A stretch of DNA of 64,000 nucleotides, taken from positions 32,439,299 through 32,503,298 of the forward strand of contig NC_054709.1 of assembly GCF_016097555.1 (NCBI RefSeq). The letters are read 5' to 3'. The DNA comes from Gigantopelta aegis (taxonomy: Eukaryota > Mollusca > Gastropoda > Neomphalida > Peltospiridae). A model generated the notes under the pieces. The model made no database searches. It worked only from the letters and a program-made list of their open reading frames with translations, and was not told where the DNA came from. Shown here in pieces: positions 1 through 12,614 of the stretch. The translations under genes and the position numbers were made by a program. The first letter of the stretch is position 1; each line of letters begins with the position of its first letter.

Positions 1-118
1 GGTGACATAACAAAAAGAAGCGATACCTCCAAGGAAAATATCGCAGGAGATATCGCAAATATATAGTGCCAGCGATATCTCCTACAAAAACCTTTAATGG
101 ATGATAAATAAATATGTC
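1..118. repeat. Dispersed repeat E, copy 1 (edge of window)
   Basis: It is about 80% similar by eye to 21905-22018, sharing GTGACRTAACAAAA-GAAGCG and ATATCGCAGGAGATATCGCA. The core is a short palindrome. Class unknown. The 119-649 stretch that follows shows no exon and no recognisable element. Confidence 0.6.
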
Positions 119-649
119 ACGGTTTTTTTAAATATGGAAAATATTAACTGAGTTTTGTGTGAGGCGCGCTTCCCATTAACGTTATTCCATGCGTGTGTTA
201 TCGCGTGCATTTCCACGAGCGGAAATGTGCAAGTCCATAGCTGCATTTACTGAAGCCGAAAGTAAATTTTTACATTGTGACTTCACAGCGCTGAAAAACT
301 CGCTCATCCATACAACTTTTTTTTCACCTGCAGAATTGTATACCATGTAAATGGTTTGCATCGCATTCATAAACACGTGCTAAATCGTGTTAACGGAAAG
401 ACAGCCTTAATCAGAATTTGTCGCAGCTCTGCATTTATATGAATTATATCTCAAGAAGCTGTAGATAATTACATATAACCGTGCCCCAATTCTTTTGTTT
501 ACTACCACCCCCATGTCCATTATTTAAGATACAGGTACAGTTCTGTTTACTGGTCAGATCTGAATATTTTATTTTTTAAAACTCGAACTGTAAATTCCAT
601 AAATTCCGTGGTCAAGATATAAAATCTTGTACTTCAAAAAACTAAAAGT

Positions 650-968
650 TTCTTTTGTTTAATGACACCACTAGAGCACATTGATTTGTTAATCATCGGC
701 TGTTTGATGTCAAACATTTGGTAATTTTGACAAATAGTCTTAGAGAGGAAACCTGCTACATTTTTCCATTAGTAGCAAGGGATCTTTTACATGTATATAC
801 ACCATCCCACAGACAGGACAGCACATACCACGGCCTTTGATATACCAGTCATGGTGCACTGGCTGGATGAGAAATAGCTCAATGGGCCCACCGACGAGGA
901 TCGATTCCAAACCGACCGCACATCAAGAGAGCACTTTACCACTGAGCTACGTCCAGTCCAGCCCAGCC
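650..968 (-). mobile_element. tRNA-derived SINE, head 1 / tail B
   Basis: Read on the minus strand it has a pol III A-box-like GTAGCTCAGTGGTAAAGTG, a B-box-like GGAATCGATCC, a shared core (ACCACGGCCTTTGATATACC on the plus strand) and tail B with GACACCACTAGAGCACATTG. Full length, about 320 bp. Confidence 0.85.
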
Positions 969-1174
969 CCTGGTACTTCAATGTCACGAGTATACAAAAC
1001 ATCAAAATTATTACATTTCTAACATCGGAACTACGACAGTGGGTGTTGCCATTTTGAAGTAGAATGTGCTGGGTGATCACAATTTGGGGGCAATAACTCC
1101 ACATGAAAACCAGCATGAACAAATCACCATGCCAAAATATGTAAAACCACAGTATTTCAGTCCGATATTAAATG

Positions 1175-1500
1175 CCGGGCGGGACGTAGCCCAGTGGTAA
1201 TGTGCTCGCTCGATACGCAATCGGTCTGGGATCGATCCCTGTCGGTGGGCCCATTGGGCTATTTCTCATTCCAGCCAGTGCACCACGACTGGTATATCAA
1301 ATGCTGTGGTATGTACTACCCTGTCTGTGGGATGGTGCATATAAAAGATTCCTGGGTGTTAATCGAAAAGAGTAGCCAATGAAGTGGCGACAGCGGGTTT
1401 CCTCTCTCAATATCTGTGTGGTCCTTAACCATATGTCTGACGCCATATAACCGTAAATAAAAAGTGTTGAGTGTGTCGTTAAATAAAAGATTTCTTTGAT
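1175..1500 (+). mobile_element. tRNA-derived SINE, head 1 / tail A
   Basis: It starts GCGGGACGTAGCCCAGTGGT (A box), then GGATCGATCCCTGTCGG (B box), the core with ATATAAAAGATTCC, and tail A ending in GTCGTTAAATAAAAG. Same family as 26850-27176 in the other orientation. Confidence 0.88.
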
Positions 1501-1626
1501 ATTAAATGTTTTCTTAAAATACATTTTGTCACCAAGCCCACGCCCCTTAACAAAAATGTCCTGCCTCTAGTAAATATTATTTTGAAGCATACATACAACA
1601 CTAAAGAGCAAATATTTTATTTTTCA

Positions 1627-1808
1627 GGGCTAGCTCTGGCAGTCGCCAATTGCGAATTTTGAAAGCAGTTGGCGAATTTTATTTTAATTTGGCGAAATAA
1701 TTTCAGGTAATAATTGACATTTAAAAAATAATATCTGTTGATTTCTGCAATTTTTGAAGTTTAATAAACAATTTGGTGAAATGTTTTGCTCACCCCATAG
1801 CTAGCCCT
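1627..1808. mobile_element. MITE with CAGGGCTAGC termini
   Basis: It begins CAGGGCTAGCTCTGG and ends ATAGCTAGCCCTG, a terminal inverted repeat of about 11 bp typical of hAT-like non-autonomous elements. An internal phrase (AAGTTTAATARAYAATTTGGYGAAA) recurs around 15010-15040. Target duplication unclear. Confidence 0.55.
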
Positions 1809-1994
1809 GTTTTTATAATTTTGATTGGTGACAGTTAAAAATTTTAAATTAGTTAAAATATATTAGCAATTATTATTAAACATATTTTAGAACTATGTAG
1901 TGCTTTCTCAAACTTGTATAGTAAATTAAGACAAGATACGGCTCTGAACAAAATGTTTCTTAACAAAAAACAAAAACGCAAAATATGTACTCAC

Positions 1995-2170
1995 GGTTTG
2001 AGGTACATTTCACGGCCCGATTTGTCCACACACTGCCAGTAATTTGTGAATTCCTCGTAGCAAGAGTTCTTCACTTTGCCAAAGAAGTCGAATGCGCAGC
2101 GCGTCACTTCTTTCCCTTCATTCAAACATTTCCGTGGGTCTCCTTCTTCCTTGCGACACAACATAAATTC
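1995..2170 (-). CDS. NDUFA8: NDUFA8 coding exon 2
   Basis: 176 nt, entered at phase 0 after acceptor TTTTCAG and left at phase 2 before donor GTGAGTACAT. It encodes EFMLCRKEEGDPRKC onward through CAFDFFGKVKNSC to a C-terminal CVDKSGREMYLKP. It completes three CX9C pairs. Confidence 0.93.
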
Positions 2171-4122
2171 CTGAAAAGATTTTTTTTAAATACATTTACA
2201 AAGCATATTAAATAACAATTAAAATTTAAAAAAACATACATGTATAGGAGTCTCAAATAACCAGGCCCCGTGCTTATAAAACTTTTAGAATCTCAAACTC
2301 TATTAGAGTCTGGACTCCAGTCTCATACTAGAGTCTAGACTCTATTGAGTTTGAGATTGTACCTGTGCTTATAAAACTATTTAGAGTCGACTTTATAGAG
2401 TCTCATTTGTATTTACCATAAGCAGCCCAAATCTTATTTCCGGTTAATTTAATTTTTTGTCGTCTGCTCTGCTGTCAACAAAACCAATTGTTAGGTTAGG
2501 CCAAACAAAATAAATTTCTGATCTCTGGTCAACGGGTGCGTCGATTTTGACTCTCATGCATCAACATCTTTGGGTTTTTCAATTTCCTGCGATGTGATGT
2601 CGATTTTTGCCGGGCTTTTTCTTGCTATGACGTAAAACTGAATGAACTAGGACGTGCATTCTGAGTTCAATTTAAATATGCCCCTTATTTCAGTATGAAA
2701 TATATCCACCTTTTCTGTGCAATCCATGCTTTAAAAAAAATTAATTAAATTTTAAAATGTTAAAAAGCTGCATTGCTGCATCAATTCTGGAACCAGAGAC
2801 CAAACTCTTTTTTTTGGGTGTAGGTGGGGGGGGGGGGGGGGCTTACAAAAATTATGTCTGAATAGTGAATAAAGTTCTGATGATCCTGAAGGTTGTAACT
2901 TTTAATGTAACGGTTCATCACATCACCGAATGGCAGTTCACTTCAAGTTAAAGTTGGGTAACCTATAAGCGAACAGATTGTGCTTTTGTATGTATCATGT
3001 ATTTTAAAAACTACTTTTAGCAAAATACGAACCAACTCGACAAACTGCAAGAATACTTAAATATGTATTTGAGACACAATGCTTGACAGATTTATGTGTC
3101 GTTGTTAAAAACTGTATCTTCATTAATAGGCCTACTGAAAAGAAAGGAATGTTACTGTTTGTTTCATGTGCACCAGTGTTTTGTTCCCATGTTAGTTATG
3201 TAACCAGGAGGGCAACAACTCCCCCCCACCCCCTACGTAGCCTGAAATAATGGCAAATAGTAAGACAGCCATTCCCATTAATTGATACACTGGGGATACG
3301 GCTCTTCCTCCATGAATGCGCACATTTGTGCTGTATTCCTAGCCATTCGAGTACCAAGTCAAGTGAACAGATGATTTGGATGGTAGCTGTAATGCAAATT
3401 TTACCTCAGAAAACTGGATGGTCACACCAACGTCAATCATTACTGCATTACTTATACTTTGGATACCCACTCAGCCGATAACGTGATTGCGTACGCAGAG
3501 CTAATTACATGTGCACATGCTCCAGTGTCACTGTTGTGTAGTTGACAATACCAATTAAGGGATTAATTAACATTTGATGTTTAAATAACTGGAGGAAACA
3601 CATGTACTCCCTTTATTCTGAGCTCATGCCAGATTAACAAGGCCAAAGCTTTTAATTTTTAAGACCCCTGCTGTTAGAATTTGTTTTCAATTATTATAGT
3701 TGATCTGCAAAAGGTATGCTACATTTTAATGCCTCTATTGTAGTGAATAGTATTCATAATCCATTCATAACAATTGTAAATAATTGAGTGTATAAATTGT
3801 GTTAATTATGAATCAATCCATTAAAAAATTATATTTTACAAACTATTCACTGGTATAAACATAATGCCTATCAGTATTGAAATCAAATGTTAGTGATGTG
3901 TGTTGATAAAATGCGGACCGGACCAGAAGGCTTGACAAATTTAATGTTTCCTTTTATAAAAATATTGAACTAAGTGTTCGTCAACTGTGCATAGTTAAGA
4001 AACATATATTTTTTCATATAGTGATGTTAAAAATGGAAAATAACAAACCACACATGCGCGTTACTGCTTTCACCTAACGACAAAAACACGAATACGTAAC
4101 CATATTATGCATATATATAAAT

Positions 4123-4180
<58 letters not shown>

Positions 4181-4475
4181 ATGGTATTAAAAAAAAATTA
4201 TTTGCTTTTCAACATTTAGTTCAACAATGACTATTATGACATAAACATGATAATCATAAACATGATAAAGTGATACACTCAGAGTCAGTCGGTCAAGATC
4301 TTCACCCTAGTCCAAGTTTACTGATCTGTTAAGACGAAACAGTTACCTTGCAAACATTATCACAATATTTTCCAAACTGGTGTGCACCTGCTCGAAGAAC
4401 TGACGATGTTAGTTGGATTTCCGGCACTGTCAATTCTTCGTAACTTGGTAGATAATCTTCGTTTGTAAATGCCAT
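1995..4475 (-). CDS. NDUFA8: NDUFA8, complex I accessory subunit, exons 1-2 (3' part outside window)
   Basis: Two coding exons, 4347-4475 and 1995-2170, join in phase 0 and give about 101 residues. NDUFA8 is a nuclear-encoded accessory subunit of mitochondrial NADH dehydrogenase, found on the intermembrane-space side and imported and oxidised by the MIA40 pathway. Seen: three CX9C pairs (CDNVCKEFMLC, CLNEGKEVTRC, CYEEFTNYWQC), of the four expected for this quadruple-CX9C family, and the family phrase KEFMLCR. The start ATG at 4475 has A at -3 and G at +4. The exon 2 donor leaves phase 2, so at least one more exon, with the fourth CX9C pair and the C-terminal tail, must lie left of base 1. The intron (2171-4346) holds repeats and an AT microsatellite. 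Assignment rests on remembered similarity to vertebrate NDUFA8, which is strong over the whole of both exons. Confidence 0.93.
2262..2412. mobile_element. Palindromic MITE
   Basis: Inverted arms AATCTCAAACTCTA (2289 on) and TTGAGTTTGAGATT (to 2358), plus repeated GTGCTTATAAAACT. Likely a foldback element inside NDUFA8 intron 1. Confidence 0.5.
2489..2735. repeat. Dispersed repeat C, copy 1
   Basis: It shares GTTAGGCCAAACAAAATAAA, a CGATGTGATGTCGATTTTTGCC-like block and an end TTTTCTGTGCAATCC with 36728-36976. Same orientation. Class unknown. The rest of NDUFA8 intron 1 (2736-4346) shows only the AT microsatellite below and unique-looking sequence. Confidence 0.6.
4126..4178. repeat. (AT)n microsatellite
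   Basis: About 25 AT units in NDUFA8 intron 1. Confidence 0.95.
4347..4475 (-). CDS. NDUFA8: NDUFA8 coding exon 1
   Basis: 129 nt, 43 codons, from ATG (4473-4475 read on the minus strand) to a donor AAG|GTAACTG. It begins MAFTNEDYLPSYEEL and ends in YCDNVCK, the first cysteine of the first CX9C pair. No mitochondrial presequence is visible, as expected for a MIA40 substrate. Confidence 0.93.
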
Positions 4476-4717
4476 TTTCTGACCTTGTATCAATTCTTCA
4501 TAACAGATTCTTCTATTTGCTACGCGATAGATTATTATGGGGAAAACCCCTCGCAGTATATGTAATTCAAACCACCAGGTAGCCAGTTACAGAAACAACC
4601 TTGAATAAAGAGGTCTAGTAAAATCGAGACTTCTTTAGTTTCTTCTTCTCACCATCTATTTTCCTCACCCGCCACCCCACTGGCACCCCTAATGATAAAC
4701 GTTAAAGTTAAACTTTG

Positions 4718-5375
4718 TTTTGCATAATGACACCACTAGAACACATTGGCTTATTAACCATAGGCTACTGGATATCAAACATTTGATAACTTTGACATAC
4801 AGAGGAAACCCGCAACATTTTTCCATTAGTAGGCTATATAGTAAGTGATCTTTTAAAGGGACATACCCTAGTTTTTAAACACTAACGCATATGTTTTACT
4901 ATTATAACCGTTTTTGATGACTTAAATCATACTTTACTTAGATTTTATTGTTTATATTATCATTTTCGGTACATTCGAAGTGCTTTTGGTCATCCTGGTG
5001 TTTTTAATATCACAAAATGCATGTCTCATATTTTTAAAAACGCACACGTGCGTCTGAAAAGTAATAGTTTTGGAGTCGAGTTTTAGTCCATTTTACAGGG
5101 TATTTCACCATTTCAAAGTCAAAGACCCATGTTTCATTCAATTATAACTTTATCCAAATGTGTTACAGGTTTGTATAGATTAACCAAACTTAGTGTTAAT
5201 TTTCACGAGTTGAAACTTTAATAAACGTTTTATATGTACCATCCCACAGACAGGATAGCACATACCGCGGATTTTAATAAGCCAGTCGTGGTGCACTGGC
5301 TAGAACTAGAAATAACCTAATAGGCCAATGCATGCACCAATGGGGATCGATCCTAGATCGACCGCGAAGGATCAG
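4718..5375 (-). mobile_element. SINE (head 1 / tail B) split by a nested MITE
   Basis: SINE tail and core occupy 4718-4855 and the rest of the core and the tRNA-like head occupy 5236-5375. The split falls inside the SINE phrase GATCTTTTATATGCACCATC, with TTTTA seen on both sides of the insert. The insert (4852-5235) is the MITE described separately. Confidence 0.7.
4852..5235. mobile_element. MITE with AAAGGGACATACCCTAG terminus, copy 1
   Basis: It starts AAAGGGACATACCCTAGTTT and ends near GAGTTGAAACTTTAATAAACG. It is related throughout to 7163-7537, which has better preserved ends. Inserted into a SINE, so younger than it. Confidence 0.6.
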
Positions 5376-5377
5376 CC

Positions 5378-6247
5378 TTCAATAGAAAGAAATACGTTTT
5401 TATACGGCTTCGGACATATATTAAGTAACACAAAGACAAAAAAATTAATTAGAGAGGAAACACGCTGCCCCCACTCCATTGGATACGGTAGGCCTATTCT
5501 TTTCGATTAACAGTAAGGTATTTTACATACAATATTCCACAGATTGAATAGCCTAGTATGCCTATGTAGGCCTACCACATACTTGTTATGTACGCCATTG
5601 TTTAGGTTTTTTTAACGACACCACTGGAGAACATTGATTAATTAATCATCAGCTATTGGATATCAAACATTTGGTAATTCTGACACAGTCATCAGAGGAA
5701 ACCCGCTACATTTTTCCAAATGCAGCAAGGGATCTTTTATATGCACTTTCCCACAGACAGGAAAGCACATACCACAGCCATTGTCCAGTTGTGGTGCACT
5801 GATAGGAACGAGAAAACCCCTAATCAGCTGAATGGATCCACTGAGGTGGTTCGATCCTGCGACGCAACCACCTTAGGCGAGCGCTCAACCGACTGAGCTA
5901 AATCCTGCCCCAAGACGCACCAGGAAGGAAAGACATGTTTTATTTAACGACGCACCCAACACATTTTACTTACGGTTATATGGCGTCAGACATAGGTTAA
6001 GGACCACACGTATATTGAGGAAGGAAACCCGCTGTCACCACTTCATGGGCTACTCTTTTCAATTAGCAGCAAGGAATCTTTTATATGCACCATCCCAGAC
6101 AGGATAGCACATACCAAGGGATTTGATGTACCAGTCGTGGTGCACTGGCTGCAGTGAGAAATAGCCCAATGGTCCCACTGACGGGGATCGATCCCAAACC
6201 AACCGCGCATCAAGCGAACGCTTTACCAATGGGTTACATCTCGCCCT
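5378..6247 (-). mobile_element. Cluster of three SINE copies
   Basis: 5378-5535 is a decayed tail A/core fragment. 5600-5913 is a full copy with a different head (head 2: TTTAGCTCAGTCGGTTGAGC, B box GGATCGAACCACC) on tail B. 5922-6247 is a full head 1/tail A copy. All read on the minus strand. Confidence 0.8.
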
Positions 6248-7162
6248 CCAACAAGCATCATATGATCCCTATACAAAATCAGAGCAAAATTAATGTACAG
6301 GGCGCCAAATGTTAGGTTGTTTGTTTTTGTTTGGGGGGGGGGGGGAGAGAGAGGAATGTTCCAAACGTTTTATTTTATTTTAAACGAAATTCCACTTTTC
6401 TTCCAGTAAGCAGAATCTACTCTTTATGCCAGATATACCCGCCCTCCTTCCCACCCTCGCTCATGTTAATCCACACATCCCTATATTTCCCCACATACTA
6501 TTTATTTCATCTATATCACACATAAACCCAATCCCATCATGGGCGACCGCAACGGGGGGGGGGGGGGGTATTGGCATGTCCGTTCCTGGATTTAGATCCG
6601 ATTTTATTTTGACTTATATTTGTCAATTAAAGTACATGTCAGCTTTACGTATTTAGAATGTTGGCATTTACCAACATTTGCCATGATACATTTTTTTTTG
6701 TAGAAAGCAAGAAATTGCATTGGGTAATGTGTCGTTTATGATTTCTCCATTCCCCGACCCCCAATCCATGCTTCGAGCACCACCAGACACATAAATATAC
6801 ACACACAACATAAAACAAACGCAACAAAAACCATCCACACAAAATGAATGTGTGTATAAAGTAAATGTACAAGAAACGAACACTGACGACAGTACCAATA
6901 TAATGTTTTATTGCATATAAAGTTTATCAAATTCCCCCACCACATGGGTCCACGTGGACTGTATTGCACGTAATGGTTTACAAACATATACACATGGAGG
7001 TATGACCAATGGTGAAGCGTTTAACACAAAGGTTTAAGAACAAAACTGCTGTAAACAAACGAACTCACACAGGCCTCCATAAGTTGCAAGAACGAGTGTT
7101 TTACCTTCGTCTGGCGCTCAGTCAACTTTACTTTTGGCTTACCAATTTTCTGTGCAATCCTT
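6248..7162. other. No gene seen
   Basis: It contains G homopolymer runs near 6337 and 6555 and otherwise unique-looking AT-rich sequence. The end at about 7140-7160 resembles the terminus of repeat C (TTTTCTGTGCAATCC). No supported exon. Confidence 0.5.
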
Positions 7163-7537
7163 TAAAGCGACAGACCCTAGTTTTTAAACACTATGACGTA
7201 TTTTTTTTATTATTACAGCCGTTTGATCTTAGTTTTTAAACACTACAACATATTTTTCACTATTACAGCCGGTTTTAATAATTTAAATTATAAGTTTCTT
7301 CCATTGGATTGTTTAGAATACCCATTTACGTACATCCAATGTGTTTCTGTTCATTCTGGTTTGTGTAATACCCGGAAATACGTGTTTCATTATTCTAAAA
7401 ACGCAAGCCAACCTCAACAACGTATTTTTGACGGCATTTCCCCATTTAAGCGTCACAGATGTTTTACAGTTTCGTAGATTACCCAAAGTTAGTGTCCATT
7501 TCCATAGGCTGAAACTAGGGTCTGCGCCTTTAAATTT
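7163..7537. mobile_element. MITE with AAAG-GACAGACCCTAG termini, copy 2
   Basis: Terminal inverted repeats TTTAAAGCGACAGACCCTAG at the left and CTAGGGTCTGCGCCTTTAAA at the right are near-perfect. About 375 bp, no transposase frame. Internally there is a short duplication of TAGTTTTTAAACACTA. Confidence 0.75.
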
Positions 7538-8410
7538 AGGACGTCTTACATCGAGGACTGACAAGCAGAGGCCTCGTTCACAACGCTCTCTTAAGCAACG
7601 TCAGAACATTATTCATCATTGCACTGTGAGATTGTAAAGTTGGGAGAGTTTGATGAATTGGGTCCGAGAACTAGTAATGCAGGCCCGTGTGCAGGAATTT
7701 TAGCGGGGTGTGGGGTGGGGTGGGGGGGTGATTGATGGGGGATGGGGGGGGTCGACTGTGGTGTGCTAAATTTATGGTGGGGCGTGTCAAGAAATGTAAA
7801 ATAACAAGAAAAATTGCTTTCAGCGGGGGGAGGGATTCAACCCCCGAAACCCAACCCCTGCAAAACGTGCATCATTTATGTGCTTTCATTATTGAAATGA
7901 CAGTAATCCACTACCAGTATTTCGCTTTTTTATTTTTCTGTGATGAAGTTAATTCAGAGGATATACATGTAGTATGATAGACAGAAAACTGTATAACTGC
8001 AATCAATAAAATTACTAAACATATTTTTTGAATATTTAACAAACAAAAAAATCCCTTTAAGACTTATGAATGTGAAAACAGTGACCAATTGTGGTTATTA
8101 AATTCTCTTCAACATGCGCTTATTGTCAGCGGGAGTGAGGATGAAAAACTAGAGAACACATAAGTGTTCCTGCCCCGCAGATACACAATTCTAAACACTG
8201 AATGTTGATTTTTATTTATACTGTTTGGAATGATTGAATGGATGAATGACAAATAGGTTAATTCTTTCCGACTAATATTCCATTGAACAAATATAAAATT
8301 AACATATGAATATATTAAAACAATAGTGCCATATCAAATTTTTTATACTAAAACAATTCATTAACAAAACATCACCTTCATGATGTGTTTAAACATACAT
8401 AATATACCAG

Positions 8411-9030
8411 TATAATGTTATCAGACCATATCAGCCTGGGTATTTCATCAGATAACTGCCTGGGCACTGTATTGGAACATATTGGCCTGGGAATTGTATC
8501 AGATCGTTCAGCATCACCCTAGATATTGTAATTACAGGACACTGGCTTGAGCATTATATCAGGACATACTGGCTCTGATATTTTATTAGATCATATTGGC
8601 CCTGGTATTTCATTAGAACATATTGGCCCTGGTATTTTATTAAAACATAATGGCCCAGGTATGTTATTAGAACATATCAGCTTGCTTATTTTATCAGAAA
8701 ATATCGGCCTAGGTGTTTTATCCGAAAATATTAGCCTAGGTATTGTAAAGAACATAAATTATATCATCCTCAATATTATATCAGATCATATAATTTACTG
8801 TTATATCTGAGCATATTTGCATAAATAATACTAAAAACATATTTATTTGTATGGGTATTGCATAAGAACATATCGACCTGAAAGCTGTATGGGAAAATAG
8901 CATAGATTCTTATTGATTGTATTAGAACAGAACTTATATTTCTCTGGAAGCTGTATCAGAACACATCAGAATTCGTACTGCATCAGAACGTATTCACGTA
9001 ATGTATTATATTCAGCTATATTGGCCTGAC
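8411..9030. repeat. Degenerate minisatellite
   Basis: About 20 loose copies of a roughly 30-bp unit of the form GAACATATTGGCCTGGGTAT-TTATCA. The units are strongly diverged, so this is an old array. The 7538-8410 stretch before it holds no recognisable gene. Confidence 0.65.
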
Positions 9031-9283
9031 AGTTACATAAATGTACATCCTAAAAAACAATGAAAATATACAATCTATATGAATACTACATTATGATGTC
9101 GTTAAATACAAGTGTATATGATAAATATGATAAAAATAGGTCAACACTCCAGTATATACTGATGGAATGAAAATATGAAAAACAACAAATAGCTCAAAAT
9201 ATATCCAAAAAGAAACATAACAGGCAAATTATTGGGGTTTTTTTTTTAACATTCATGAATCATTATGCAGCTATATACATGTA

Positions 9284-9880
9284 CATCAATTGGCAATTTT
9301 TACCTAACAGGCCCATTCACAAATGTGATTAATTCAAACCCCCTTTCCTCTCCCCTGCTAAGGCACTCCATCAAAATGTTGACTTTTGTTAAGAGTATGA
9401 TTTTTTTTGTTTTTGGTTTTTGTTAATTTTTAAAGTGAAGCTGGAATTAAACTGTCAATTACCCAACNNNNNNNNNNNNNNNNNNNNNNNNNNNNNNNNN
9501 NNNNNNNNNNNNNNNNNNNNNNNNNNNNNNNNNNNNNNNNNNNNNNNNNNNNNNNNNNNNNNNNNNNNNNNNNNNNNNNNNNNNNNNNNNNNNNNNNNNN
9601 NNNNNNNNNNNNNNNNNNNNNNNNNNNNNNNNNNNNNNNNNNNNNNNNNNNNNNNNNNNNNNNNNNNATTAATGTACATCAATTGGCAATTTTTACCTAA
9701 CAGGCCCATTCACAAATGTGATTAATTCAACACACTTAGTCCATAGTCCAACTGTATTACCCCTTTCCTCTCCCCTGCTAAGGCACATCCAAAATGTTGA
9801 CTTTTGTTAAAGATGTATTTATTTTTTGTTTTTTGTTAATTTTAAAAGTGAATGCTGGAATTAACTGTCATTACCCCAAC
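9284..9880. repeat. Duplicated flanks of the N gap
   Basis: Both sides carry TACATCAATTGGCAATTTTT, CCCATTCACAAATGTGATTA and CCTTTCCTCTCCCCTGCTAA in the same order. The left copy lacks about 28 bases present in the right copy and has different homopolymer lengths. This looks like unmerged contig ends or haplotypes. Confidence 0.85.
9468..9667. other. Assembly gap, 200 N
   Basis: Exactly 200 N, a conventional placeholder size. The sequences to the left (about 9284-9467) and right (about 9672-9880) are copies of each other, so the gap may hide nothing. Confidence 0.98.
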
Positions 9881-11389
9881 CCATGAAATTCAGATCATTC
9901 TGCTAGGGCAATATGTTTTAGAAATAAAAAAATACCCGGCAATGCTAGAAATGCTGTAGTATATAAATTTTACAACTGTTACAGCTTATTGTGAAGGGCG
10001 TTGCAAATTTTGATCGCTGCTACCCCTTTCCCCCCATGTATGGCCTCAGATCGCAGTTATCTTCTTCTTATATGCACGGCTGCTAAGTACATAGCCACTT
10101 CTGTGTGAAGTGACAAAGCTGGCAGCCTCCATTATGGTTGTATTGATGGAATTCATTTTTGTATGCAATATTTAGCACTATGTGTGTACAGGAGTTGACT
10201 GGATTCGAGCGCAAAAAAGATAATTGCGAAATGTGACATCGGCTAAATATAAAGAAGGTTGTCAGCAGTACAGATCAAAAGAGGAGAAGTGGTCAGAACG
10301 ATGAGAAAGTGTTAAACAGGCCTTGCATATTTTATTATAGATACAAGTCTCACATTACATCTTATAAGTTTTGGCATCCTGCACCATCAGGTGTGAGAAG
10401 TGTTCACTCCTCATACACTCTCAGCTATTTTTCTTGGGCACAAATATTTATAAATGTCCATAAGGTAGAGTAAGTAGAAATTGTGAGAAAAACAAATATT
10501 CAAATTTTCTTATTTGGAAGACACTGTATACATTTTATAATAACATATAAAGATACTGAACTATACAAATTCTGCAGATTACTTTAAAATGATATATATA
10601 TCATAAAAAAATATTAAGGCACAATTCGAAAACCATTTACATAAAAACTACTGTATTATTATATAATTATGTTATTATACACAATATATTACTGGGATTG
10701 GAAGCACACTGTACTCTGGAAGTACACTGATAAAAATAACTGTACACTCTGTGATGGAGATAAAAGTACGCTGTGATTACGGGTTGGAAATAACAATAAA
10801 CTTGGATACCCAGTTCCTGAGTTAATCATTTTTTATACTTGGCTTCTGTTTTACTTATTACACAGCTACAAACTGCAAAGACTTGTATTAAATAGTTTAT
10901 CCAAACTAGTTCTCCCCTTTTTCCACTGTAAGTCAGAATTATATACATGAAGATGATATATCATGTTGTTGTCTTTTTGTCTGTTATAAAATGTGATTAA
11001 TATATACATACAAAGAATATCTCTTATTTTTTGTCGATGTGATTTTCTGATTTCTCATTTACTGAGGGTCTGGTTTCACTGAATATCACTGAATGTTTTC
11101 TAATAAAAGTAATATTTCACATGGAACCTACCAGAATATGCAAGTTTATCAAGCTGTCTCCATATCACTAATAATAAACATTTAATTGAAAAACAAACAA
11201 CACATGAACAAACTATTTGATACAAGTCTTTGTGCCACAAGCATGTACCTACTTCCTTACCTCAATAGTGGGTTTTTCTCTTTTTCTTTACAATTTGCAA
11301 GGCTCTAAATTAACAGAGGGAAGGCAGTCAATGCCTCTCAAAATGCACAATATGCTTTCTGCTGATCAACTTCACAAGTAGCTTTAGAT

Positions 11390-11690
11390 TTCTATCTTAT
11401 TTTTGACACTATTTCAGATATATAGATTTTTATTTTCAGAAACAGTAATATATATCTTATTTTGACAGTATTTTAGATATATTGACAACTGTTTTTTTCA
11501 GAAACAGTAATATATATAGAGATTTTTCACAGTATTTTAAATATATAGAGATTTTTTTTTCAGAAAAAGTAATAGGCTTATATATCTTATTTTTCACAGT
11601 ATTTTAGATATATATAGATTTTTTTTTCAGAAACAGTAATATTTATCTTATTTTTCACAGTATTTCAGATATATCAAGAATTCTCAGGAA
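11390..11690. repeat. Minisatellite, about 62-bp unit, 4-5 copies
   Basis: The unit contains TTCAGAAACAGTAATATATA and TTTCACAGTATTTTAGATAT. The copies differ by small indels. Confidence 0.75.
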
Positions 11691-12614
11691 TGATGATATA
11701 AATATTATATTTTTATTCTTGCTCGTCTCAAGTGCTCCACATTGCTGGTATAAAATCTAATGTTGAGACAGATTTCTAGAATTGCTTCTTAATTTCTAGA
11801 ATTTGCTTAATTTTTAGAATTTGCTTCCAGTTTGAAATCTGAGAAGCAAAGTCTGCTTTCCACTCCTCACAGTGAATTTCAAGCCTTGTGCAATACTTAT
11901 TTGGTAATCCTATAGTGGGCGTACTTGTACATACAAATTCATCCATCAAATATAATATGGAACAGGATTTAAACTTTTAAAAACTCTATAATACTAATAT
12001 GCTTTTTATTTCCTGAGAAATTAACTCTTGAGTACACAAATCTAAAAAAAATTAAAATGTTTAGAAAAAAATATACTGACAAAGTGTTACAAAATACAAT
12101 TTTAAAATATCTCTAGTTTCATAGCTAAAACATGGACATTTGAGATGGGATGTTGGGGTGGGGTGGGGATGGCAGAGATATTCAACTGCCTCCTAAATCG
12201 CTATAAATGTGGGTTTTTTTTTATTGTACAGGTTGTTTGCTTTTTCTTCTTCTTTTTTTGTTGTTGTTGTTTGCTTGTATTTTTGAGAGGTGGGGCATAT
12301 TCCAGTTTTTTAGGCTAACAGTGAACATGGCATGGCCACTGTCATTTCAATATGGTTATGAAATTAGGAGACTTGCCCTTTTGACCCCTACTTAGTAAGT
12401 TAGAAGAATTAAAGATTGTAAACAACTTTTAAAATGTCACTAAATTAAAAACAAGATTCCACAGCATTGAATGTCTCGCCTACAATAAACAAATTTTCCA
12501 TGCACTCTGATGACCATCCATAGGTTCAACTATAAACCAAGTTTCAACTAAAAAAACAAGTTTCAAATATAAACCAAGTTTCATTGACATAAGATTTATA
12601 GTTTGTGAGAAACC

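Noticed and set aside
1..1990. Third NDUFA8 exon
   Set aside because: Searched for the fourth CX9C pair and the FDEC-like motif on the minus strand; nothing found, so it is probably outside the window.
7093..7150. Short minus-strand exon-like piece (KIGKPKVKLTERQTK with AG and GT borders)
   Set aside because: Its acceptor-like border is the end of dispersed repeat C (TTTTCTGTGCAATCC), and its position is wrong for Amph exon 1, which it faintly resembles.
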